DNA from: Njordibacter sp028825405
Lineage (GTDB): Bacteria; Pseudomonadota; Gammaproteobacteria; Pseudomonadales; Balneatricaceae
Assembly (NCBI RefSeq): GCF_047730065.1
Contig: NZ_CP159829.1
Coordinates: 248,001-312,000 of the forward strand
Direction of reading: 5' to 3'
Length of the DNA stretch: 64,000 nucleotides
A program made the translations under genes and the position numbers. Under the pieces are notes generated by a model. That model saw nothing but the letters and a program-made list of their open reading frames with translations. It ran no database searches and was not told the DNA's origin. Positions 57,805 to 64,000 of this stretch are shown piece after piece; position 1 is the first letter of the stretch; each line of letters begins with the position of its first letter.

Positions 57805-59712
57805 CTAGCACATGTCCTCAAATGGGTTGCTAACTGATAAATCGATGGCTTTGGCATACCCAGGAATAACAATTTGATGGCGATTGATAAGCAAATCTTC
57901 ACCAGTTAAAACGTTATGACCAAATTTATAAGTGGGATTTGATAATCCACGCATACTTTGGAGGTCATAATCGTTGGCAGCCTGAGTATGTTTCTCTTGG
58001 GCTGAGCGCATATTTTCCATGGCTTTAAGCCCATGCTTTTTAATCATGAGTCGATTAGCCACATGTGGGCCCATTAATACTGCACTGGCATTGTTACCAC
58101 CAAAACCTTTCGAATTCAGCAGTACTGTGTCGATACCCTCTGCGCCCACTTCATGGTGCGCTGCTTGAATTGCTAGATGGCTATCATGCACATCGCTTGC
58201 AACATGATCTATGGTAGCGATACCTGGCAAAATGCCGTAGCGCCATAAGCCTAATGACACAGCAAGTTGGTCACCACCGGCTGTGCCTTGAGAATGACCT
58301 AGGTAAGCTTTAACCGCAGCAACTTTCCAATCTTTTATCCCAAAGGCTTTAGCCGTTTCATTGATAACGTGAGATTCAGTAATGCGGTTTTGGGGCGTAC
58401 TGGTGCCGTGGGCCTGCACACAAGAACGATGGCGCAATGATTCAGCACCGAGTATGCTTTCTGTTAGGGCTGCGGCCTTAGCTAAGGTCACATAATTACC
58501 GATGCCTGGGGCTGATATTGACTTTTTATGGCCATCTGCGTTGACGAATACACCTGCCACAGCGCCATGAATTTGGGCGCCAAGCGCGAGTGCTAAAGTA
58601 TCACTGGTGAGCACAATCCACTGGGAGGCTTCGCCCATAGTAAAACCACAGTTAGTAGAGAATGGCCGAGAAGTCCTACGTAAATCCGCCTCATTACTAC
58701 CATCTAAAGCACATAACTCATGGTCTTCAGCGAGGGCACCCATGGTGCGAAAACCTTCCATAACCTCTGGTGTAATGGGTGCGTCACTGCCCCCAACGAT
58801 GACCAAATCACGGCGCCCACTTTTAATATCTTCAACAGCATTTCGCAGGTTATATAAAAACGTTGCACATGCGCCTAGGGCAGAGCCGACCGCGCCAACA
58901 CTACCTAATAAATAAGCGTTAACAAAATCAGCGGGCATTTGACCATAACCCAACGGCATTTGCTTTGAAGTGATGCGCTTGCCAGTACTCGGGTTTTTTA
59001 ATAAACCACCAAAACCAGCTTCATCTAACTGACCAATGGAGTTACTTGCGTAGACAGCAATACGATCTGGTGCCACATGATCTTGCATAATTTGCCAAGC
59101 AATACCAGTGGAACTAAGAGCATCAGACGCACCAAATACGGTCATTTGTAAATTACGAGGGTGGTTACGTGACTGATAAAGAGAACTGGGATCAAAGCCA
59201 TCGGGCAGCTGGCCTGCGGCACTTACTGGCGCGCGCTTGGTATCTGGCAAAATAGCTGTGAATGCGCCACTTATGGTGACTTCGACCGTGTCACCATCGA
59301 TCTGGCTTACTTGCCAATTATCTGGTAGCTGATTGGGCAAGTGGCGCTTGCGCATGCGAATACAAGTGCAATCACCAGACGCAGGCACTATTTGTGCCAC
59401 TTTGTTCAGTACTAGTTTTTCCACATCGTAGGCTTCAGTTCGGATTGGCCGGATCAGAGTTGCGTCCTTGACCTGGTCACCTAGTTGCTCTGTTAACTGT
59501 GCCTGAGTCAATCCTTTTGCTTCACCAGCTAAGTAATAAAGACCATTATAAAAAGTTGCTTTATTGGTTAATGTCGCTAAATCAGTGAGAGTGTCGAGCC
59601 GGCTTTGGGTATCTAAGTGATCGAGAACGAGGCGGCGATAACCATGATGGGAAGAGGTTCGACCAGAGGCATTTATTCCGCCAAAACCAATGATGACTGG
59701 TAGATTCGACAA
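57805..59712 (-). CDS. fabY: FabY-type beta-ketoacyl-ACP synthase
   Basis: A 635-aa ketosynthase with the length and motifs of P. aeruginosa FabY, which condenses acetyl-CoA with malonyl-ACP to start fatty acid synthesis, replacing FabH. The active-site Cys is in GSALGACATFLYN (about 285). The two His are in VQAHGTSTPQN and AYLGHSQGTAGG. An N-terminal extension of about 200 residues, absent from FabB/FabF, is present. No fab genes are adjacent. TatD is convergent. Confidence 0.88.
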   Translation of the reverse strand: MSNLPVIIGFGGINASGRTSSHHGYRRLVLDHLDTQSRLDTLTDLATLTNKATFYNGLYYLAGEAKGLTQAQLTEQLGDQVKDATLIRPIRTEAYDVEKLVLNKVAQIVPASGDCTCIRMRKRHLPNQLPDNWQVSQIDGDTVEVTISGAFTAILPDTKRAPVSAAGQLPDGFDPSSLYQSRNHPRNLQMTVFGASDALSSTGIAWQIMQDHVAPDRIAVYASNSIGQLDEAGFGGLLKNPSTGKRITSKQMPLGYGQMPADFVNAYLLGSVGAVGSALGACATFLYNLRNAVEDIKSGRRDLVIVGGSDAPITPEVMEGFRTMGALAEDHELCALDGSNEADLRRTSRPFSTNCGFTMGEASQWIVLTSDTLALALGAQIHGAVAGVFVNADGHKKSISAPGIGNYVTLAKAAALTESILGAESLRHRSCVQAHGTSTPQNRITESHVINETAKAFGIKDWKVAAVKAYLGHSQGTAGGDQLAVSLGLWRYGILPGIATIDHVASDVHDSHLAIQAAHHEVGAEGIDTVLLNSKGFGGNNASAVLMGPHVANRLMIKKHGLKAMENMRSAQEKHTQAANDYDLQSMRGLSNPTYKFGHNVLTGEDLLINRHQIVIPGYAKAIDLSVSNPFEDMC

Positions 59713-59801
59713 CTAGATATTCCTCAAAATGGATAATGATACGACCTTGTGGAACGCCATTCTAGCAGAGTGGTGGTTAAACTCTAGGGTTGTGGCGTAA
59801 T

Positions 59802-60110
59802 CTAGTGTATTCGATGCACTTCCAGATGCAGGTGAGTCATTTTTTTCCCCAGTAAATGCAATTCCCCCTGAGTTCTTTGTTCACCGTCACTGCTGAATTC
59901 AAAAGTAAACTGTCGCAAAAATGAGATGTGTCCGCGACGGTCACGTTTAAGACGAGTTTTTTTAAGGGCAACAGTGTCATCAAGCAATTGCAGGTCTTGT
60001 AGCTCGCACTGTTGCTTTGCAGCCAATCGCGCCTGATCCTTGGCCGCACTGGTATCCCACCAGTAAATCATCCCCAGTAACAAAAGTACTAAAAGCCATT
60101 CTAAACTCAT
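59802..60110 (-). CDS. DUF3301-like single-pass membrane protein
   Basis: 102 aa. It has one N-terminal membrane helix (about 3-17, LEWLLVLLLLGMIYWW), then a cytoplasmic or periplasmic beta-rich domain with KRDRRGHISFLRQFTFEFSS, the DUF3301 pattern. The function is unknown. It is on the same strand as fabY, 89 bases upstream. Confidence 0.7.
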   Translation of the reverse strand: MSLEWLLVLLLLGMIYWWDTSAAKDQARLAAKQQCELQDLQLLDDTVALKKTRLKRDRRGHISFLRQFTFEFSSDGEQRTQGELHLLGKKMTHLHLEVHRIH

Positions 60111-60436
60111 TTATTAGCTGCCTGTTTTGATGGAAGGCTAAACACTTGTAGCCTTTCATACCTAAAGTATATCGGGTTGTTTACTGGTTAGTTCAAGACC
60201 TCTGACCATTAGTATGCTCAAACATGCCCGTTTTTTTCGACAGGTTATTTAAGTTATTGTAAGGTCCAGCGACAGCCCAGCGCCTTTCCGTCTTCATCTA
60301 TGAGTAGTGATGAGCATCATGAGCATGTTTTTTTCATTCTCAGTAAATCTTGAGTTAATCTTCAATTCATTTCACTAGGCCCTAAAAAGCTAGCTTATTA
60401 ATTTAGTTTATTAATCTGACTTACGAACTTAGTTTA
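60111..60436. other. 326-base AT-rich gap between the Bax-like gene and DUF3301
   Basis: No convincing gene on either strand. It contains a direct repeat TTAGTTTATTAAT at 60403-60415 and 60429-60441 (the second reaches into the Bax-like stop) and several TTATTAAT tracts. It may hold the DUF3301 promoter. Confidence 0.5.
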
Positions 60437-61378
60437 TTAATTGTTACTAGGCTGAGTGATACCATGAACAGGGTCTTCTGTAGCCACTTTTGGACGTTCA
60501 AACTGCACCAACTTGCTGCACGGATGTTGATTGTTATTACCCCACCAAGTTTTTTGCCAAGCTTCTAGTTTATTAACACGAATCATTGATCTTATTTCAT
60601 CTATGTAGTCTGCACGACGCGTTGAATACTTGATTAATCCAGCCGATAAGGCTCGACCCGTGACTGTTTCAGAGTGCTTAGTTAAGCATGCTCGAATATC
60701 ACGCAAATTTGCATAACTGCCATGACGGTTTAAGTTACGCATATAGGCATCTACAGATGCCTGTGGGTCTTTAAACTTGCGTACTTCATAATTTGCTCCA
60801 ACAGGGCGACCGTTTGGAACTAGGCCACAGCCCAAACTAAAACACCACTGACCAAAAAGATTATTACCCTGAATTGCAAACCGAGAGGTCCCCCATGCGC
60901 TTTCATTAGCCGCTTGGGCCAGCACTAAGGACGCGGGTATGATTCCCACCTTGTGCAACAGTAAATCGATTTGCTCAATAGGCTCTGCCACTTTTATTTT
61001 GTATGTTTTGGATAAGCGATTAAGCAATTGGGTCTGTTGGTGTGTCAGACGCTGGGGATTCATACCTTTAATTTCAGCACGAAGTTGAAGAATTTTGTAA
61101 TTTGCTACTGTTGTCAGCTTCTTCAAATAATTAAAAAAAGTTGTCTTTTTTAATTTTACATCAGTAATAGCTAAAAAATCCGGTATGGGTTCTACCTTGG
61201 TGTCAAAGGTAGACTCAATCGCCTGACTAATGCGCGCTGCCACGTTCGCACTAGAGAGCCCCCAAGTGTTAGTGGCTGAGCTGAGTTCAGATGGATGGTC
61301 CGTCTTTTCTGCATTCTTAAGCAGAAAAGCACCCACAAGCAATAAAACCAATCCAGCTAGCGCTCCATGCTGGCGCAA
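60437..61378 (-). CDS. Bax-like glucosaminidase-domain protein
   Basis: 313 aa with an N-terminal membrane anchor (GLVLLLVGAFLL). The glucosaminidase (lysozyme-like) domain at about 150-280 has PASLVLAQAANESAWGTSRFA, carrying the catalytic Glu, then GNNLFGQWCF and the end motif YSTRRADYIDEIRSMI. It resembles E. coli Bax. TTG 61378 is the earliest usual start. The only strong ribosome site (AGGAGA near 61411) points to a CTG at about 61400, so initiation may be non-AUG. It is third in the DUF1244/coiled-coil/Bax operon. Confidence 0.8.
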   Translation of the reverse strand: MRQHGALAGLVLLLVGAFLLKNAEKTDHPSELSSATNTWGLSSANVAARISQAIESTFDTKVEPIPDFLAITDVKLKKTTFFNYLKKLTTVANYKILQLRAEIKGMNPQRLTHQQTQLLNRLSKTYKIKVAEPIEQIDLLLHKVGIIPASLVLAQAANESAWGTSRFAIQGNNLFGQWCFSLGCGLVPNGRPVGANYEVRKFKDPQASVDAYMRNLNRHGSYANLRDIRACLTKHSETVTGRALSAGLIKYSTRRADYIDEIRSMIRVNKLEAWQKTWWGNNNQHPCSKLVQFERPKVATEDPVHGITQPSNN

Positions 61379-61412
61379 GAATGTGCCAATATTTGTCAGC
61401 AGAAAGTATCTC

Positions 61413-61601
61413 CTAGGGATGAATTATTGTCTCAGTGGGGCCATCTTGTTCCCTCAGTTGGGTCATCAAATGGTCATTTTGCTGCTTTAATTGGGCAATT
61501 TCTAGGCTCATAACTAAATTTTGGCTGATTAGTAGTTTTATCTTTTCTTCAAGCGCTTGCATCAGTTGGCGTGTGTTTTGGGCGTTAGATGAAGTAGGCA
61601 T
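61413..61601 (-). CDS. 62-aa coiled-coil protein
   Basis: Residues 14-53 form a continuous heptad-like helix rich in Leu, Gln, Glu and Lys (LEEKIKLLISQNLVMSLEI, then LKQQNDHLMTQLRE). It resembles small coiled-coil proteins of the SlyX/ZapB class, but I cannot name it. It starts 4 bases downstream of the DUF1244 stop and ends just before the Bax-like frame, so it is part of the operon and probably real. Confidence 0.6.
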   Translation of the reverse strand: MPTSSNAQNTRQLMQALEEKIKLLISQNLVMSLEIAQLKQQNDHLMTQLREQDGPTETIIHP

Positions 61602-61605
61602 GGCA

Positions 61606-61917
61606 CTAACTATTCACTGCTTCTTTGGCTTTTTCCATGGCTGAAAAAGTTTTAATTTGTTCTTCAGTTGCAGGTAACTGATGATATTCTTTCCATTCAC
61701 CGTAAGGCATGCAATAGACATGCTCTCTAGCTTCATCATAGTTCATCGCTACACTTTGCTCATCAGCTGCGGCTAACAGCCATTTGCTCATACAGTTGCG
61801 ACAAAACCCAGCCAATATCATTAGATCAATGTTCTGTACATCTTTGCGGGTATCTAGGTGTTTAACTAGGCTACGAAAGGCTGCAGCTTCAAGTTCTGTT
61901 TGTGTTTGTGGGTTCAT
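61606..61917 (-). CDS. DUF1244 family protein
   Basis: 103 aa. The central stretch NIDLMILAGFCRNCMSKWLL is the DUF1244 signature with its CxxC pair, followed by AREHVYCMPYGEWKEYHQ. The function is unknown. First gene of the operon with the coiled-coil and Bax-like proteins, and divergent from dinB with 150 bases between starts. Confidence 0.85.
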   Translation of the reverse strand: MNPQTQTELEAAAFRSLVKHLDTRKDVQNIDLMILAGFCRNCMSKWLLAAADEQSVAMNYDEAREHVYCMPYGEWKEYHQLPATEEQIKTFSAMEKAKEAVNS

Positions 61918-61999
61918 ATAAGTCTCGGTAACACCAAAATAATCAGCTCTGATAATATCGCTTTAACTGCGCAAGCGCTAGACGGGTGTATAGCAAGAC

Positions 62000-62027
62000 T
62001 TGATGTATTCTGTATTATATGTAAAAT
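62000..62027 (+). promoter_or_regulatory. Candidate dinB promoter
   Basis: TTGATG (62000-62005), a 16-base spacer and TAAAAT (62022-62027). It is overlapped by the imperfect LexA box and followed immediately by the strong one. Confidence 0.4.
62010..62025. promoter_or_regulatory. Second, imperfect LexA box
   Basis: CTGTATTATATGTAAA. The left half is perfect LexA consensus, but the right half reads AAA instead of CAG. It would cover the spacer and -10 of the dinB promoter. Binding is uncertain. Confidence 0.35.
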
Positions 62028-62028
62028 G

Positions 62029-62044
62029 CTGGTTATATGTACAG
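62029..62044. promoter_or_regulatory. LexA/SOS box upstream of dinB
   Basis: CTGGTTATATGTACAG fits the gammaproteobacterial LexA consensus CTG-N10-CAG with a TA-rich centre. It lies 24 bases before the dinB ATG and just downstream of the -10. Confidence 0.8.
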
Positions 62045-62067
62045 TAATAAAGTTAAGTAGGGTGCCG

Positions 62068-63132
62068 ATGAGTCGAAAGATAATTCATTGTGATTGTGAC
62101 TGCTTTTATGCCGCTGTAGAGATGCGCGAAGTGCCGAGTTACCGCTATCGGCCGATTGCTATTGGTGGCGCTGCACATAGTCGAGGAGTCATCGCTACCT
62201 GCAACTACCCAGCTCGAAAATTTGGTGTCCACTCGGCCATGGCATCGGCTCAAGCCATTCGTGCTTGCCCAGAGTTGCTGATTTTGCCTGGTCGAATGGC
62301 TTTGTATAAGGCCGTGTCACAACAAATAATGTCCATTTTTAAGCGTTACTCCACGACCATAGAACCTTTATCCTTAGATGAAGCGTTTATCGATGTAACA
62401 GACTCTCCCTTGTTTGGTGGGAGCGCCACCCTAATTGCGCAAGATATAAGGTCTACTGTTGAGGCGGAGGTTGGCATTACTATTTCTGCTGGTGTGGCTC
62501 CCAACAAGTTTATTGCCAAAGTGGCCAGTGACTGGCGTAAACCGAATGGCTTATTTGTTGTCAAACCCAGTGAGCTTGATGAGTTTAGTGCTCGCCTTTG
62601 TGTCACAAAAATACCAGGTATTGGCCCCGTAAGTGCTGCTAAATTAGCTGCGCATGGCATTCAAAACTGTGCTGATCTTCGGTCTTTTAGTGAGTTAGAA
62701 CTAGAGCAAAAATTTGGCCGCATGGGGCAAGCCTTAGCGACAAGAAGGTACGGTGAAGACCATCGGCCCGTGCAGACCCGTCGAGTGCGCAAGTCTGTGT
62801 CTGTCGAAAATACCTATACACAAGACTTAGCAAATATCCAAGCCTGCAGTGATGCCTTATCTCCTTTGTATACTGAACTACTGGAGCGATGGCATAAGCT
62901 TTCTCAAGATTATGAAGTTGCAGGTGTCGTAGTGAAGTTAAAGTTTGCCGATTTTTCTCAATTAACCCGAGAGCAAGCCAGTGTTGAGATTAACCTAGAT
63001 TTTTTTAAGACCTTGTTGCAGACCGCATTTCACAGCGGCCTGCCGCAGCAACAGAGACAGGGTGTGCGTTTGTTGGGTATGGGCCTTAAATTAAAAGCCC
63101 CAGACTCGCAGCAGCAGTTGCGACTATTTTAA
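62068..63132 (+). CDS. dinB: DNA polymerase IV
   Basis: Y-family translesion polymerase, 354 aa. The N-terminal catalytic Asp is in KIIHCDCDCFYAAVEMRE, the central catalytic pair in PLSLDEAFIDVT (about 101-112), and the HhH region in KIPGIGPVSAAKLAAHG. The C-terminal tail QQQLRLF resembles the beta-clamp-binding motif. ATG 62068 is chosen; the frame open to 61900 reads through the LexA box and is not coding. Expected to be SOS-regulated. Confidence 0.96.
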   Translation: MSRKIIHCDCDCFYAAVEMREVPSYRYRPIAIGGAAHSRGVIATCNYPARKFGVHSAMASAQAIRACPELLILPGRMALYKAVSQQIMSIFKRYSTTIEPLSLDEAFIDVTDSPLFGGSATLIAQDIRSTVEAEVGITISAGVAPNKFIAKVASDWRKPNGLFVVKPSELDEFSARLCVTKIPGIGPVSAAKLAAHGIQNCADLRSFSELELEQKFGRMGQALATRRYGEDHRPVQTRRVRKSVSVENTYTQDLANIQACSDALSPLYTELLERWHKLSQDYEVAGVVVKLKFADFSQLTREQASVEINLDFFKTLLQTAFHSGLPQQQRQGVRLLGMGLKLKAPDSQQQLRLF

Positions 63133-63146
63133 GCCATGTTTACACT

Positions 63147-64000
63147 TTAGGTACTGCGTTTTCTGCCTGCAAGAATGGCATTTAAGTTTTCTAACATTAA
63201 TATCATGGAAGGCACTACAAATAAGATGAGCAGCGTGCCTAGTGCCAAGCCAAAAACAATTGATATTGCCATTGGGATTAGGAACTGCGCCTGTAGTGAG
63301 TTTTCAAACAGAATAGGCGTTAGCCCAGCAATAGTAGTCATTGAAGTGAGCAGCACTGCCCGCAGCCTTTGACATGCCGCCTCTATAATAGCTTCCTTAG
63401 GGGCAATACCTTGTTCACGGAAGCCCTTATAAAAAGACAACAACACAATACTGTTGTTAATGACAATGCCAGACAGTCCAAATAAGCCAAATAATGACAG
63501 TATGGTCAGGTCTCTATCCATAACAAGATGGCCTAATACGGCACCTGTTAACCCAAATGGGATGGTAAACATTACAGCAATAGGCCATGCATAAGATGCG
63601 AATACCCAAGCTAAAACGATGTAGATGAGAATAAGGGCTAAGACTAACCCAGTCATCATATCGCCCAAAGTGCCCCTCTCCCTTTCTTTTGCCCCGCCAA
63701 AGTTGATTTTCACACCATATTCCCGTTCAAGATTTGGAATCGTATCTTTCTTCAAAGCTGCAATAATCACGTTGGCGTTGGTTGCACCTACGTCTACATC
63801 TGCTTTAACGGTCACCATTAACTGACCATCTCTACTACTGAACTTATCAATACCCCTGCGGGAGCTAAATTCCACTAACTCCAGTAAAGGAACAGTGTTA
63901 CCTGAGGGCAGTATAATGGGAAGGGCATACAAGGTAGAAATGCGATTACGGTCTTGGTCTTTCAACATAAGGCGCACATCAATTTCGTCTGATCCTAGGT
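63147..64000 (-). CDS. RND-family efflux transporter, C-terminal part (5' end outside window)
   Basis: The frame is open to the right edge; the GTG at 63977 is internal. About 284 residues cover the end of the second periplasmic domain and the last membrane segments. Features include PLLELVEFSSRRGIDKFSSR, GTLGDMMTGLVLALILIYIV, IPFGLTGAVLGHLVMDRDLT and the FGLSGIVINNSIVLL relay helix. It lacks AcrB-specific residues that would give a drug spectrum and may be an MdtC/AcrB-like or metal RND. The adaptor and other half are outside the window. Confidence 0.88.
   Translation of the reverse strand, partial: LGSDEIDVRLMLKDQDRNRISTLYALPIILPSGNTVPLLELVEFSSRRGIDKFSSRDGQLMVTVKADVDVGATNANVIIAALKKDTIPNLEREYGVKINFGGAKERERGTLGDMMTGLVLALILIYIVLAWVFASYAWPIAVMFTIPFGLTGAVLGHLVMDRDLTILSLFGLFGLSGIVINNSIVLLSFYKGFREQGIAPKEAIIEAACQRLRAVLLTSMTTIAGLTPILFENSLQAQFLIPMAISIVFGLALGTLLILFVVPSMILMLENLNAILAGRKRST

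Noticed and set aside
61900..62067. 56-residue N-terminal extension of dinB
   Set aside because: It would translate through the LexA box and promoter; the family start MSRKIIHCDCD at 62068 is clear.

Overview
The window is 64 kb of chromosome from a gammaproteobacterium with moderate GC. It is probably marine and in or near the Pseudomonadales/Oceanospirillales/Cellvibrionales radiation. That placement rests on recognisable sequence and gene order, not on a database search. Supporting blocks are argC-erpA-M23 peptidase-tyrS-rRNA operon, gshB-algH-ruvX-pyrR-pyrB-pyrX, dksA-gluQ-pcnB-folK-panB-panC, a FabY-type 635-aa ketosynthase and a complete rrn operon. Almost everything is core genome. I see no transposase, integrase, phage gene or CRISPR array.

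Layout. 1-4.5 kb: the 3' end of dxs, ribA, ettA, and the proC-yggS pair. 4.6-10.6 kb: the most accessory-looking part, a + strand operon with a polar amino-acid type ABC importer (ATPase, binding protein, two permeases). It runs directly, with overlapping genes, into a three-subunit flavin/[2Fe-2S] dehydrogenase of the D-hydroxyproline dehydrogenase / opine oxidase / HcnABC class. 10.5-11.9 kb: a degenerate HD-GYP gene split at an A6 run that is a perfect A_AAA_AAC slippery heptamer, and an unusual response regulator with an N-terminal excisionase/MerR-like HTH. 11.9-18.7 kb: a long - strand run metK-rsmE-gshB-algH-ruvX-pyrR-pyrB-pyrX. 19.1-25.3 kb: a small methyltransferase, then the sugar-phosphate operon tkt-gap-pgk-fba. 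25.3-30.3 kb: the - strand dksA-gluQ-pcnB-folK-panB-panC run, with sfsA divergent from it.

31.3-42.9 kb: a Rieske protein divergent from mrcB (PBP1b) and a TPR lipoprotein; then a ClC channel, hemL and an unidentified membrane protein; then a 29-codon hydrophobic ORF leading into argC, erpA, an M23 peptidase and tyrS. 42.9-48.96 kb: an rrn operon (promoter, boxA, 16S, tRNA-Ile(GAT), tRNA-Ala(TGC), 23S, 5S, terminator). 49-64 kb: a DUF2489-like protein, a PatB/MalY aminotransferase, a Cys-rich zinc-ribbon microprotein, a PhyH-family dioxygenase, a HolD-like gene with rimI, a SulP transporter, prfC, a TatD nuclease, fabY and a DUF3301-like protein. It ends with the DUF1244 / coiled-coil / Bax-like operon divergent from dinB, which has LexA boxes, and the C-terminal end of an RND efflux pump cut by the window edge.

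Start codons were chosen from Shine-Dalgarno spacing and the usual family N-termini. The most interesting candidates for follow-up are the transporter-plus-dehydrogenase operon, the possible -1 frameshift in the HD-GYP gene, the microprotein overlapping argC, and the shared control region between dinB and the Bax operon.
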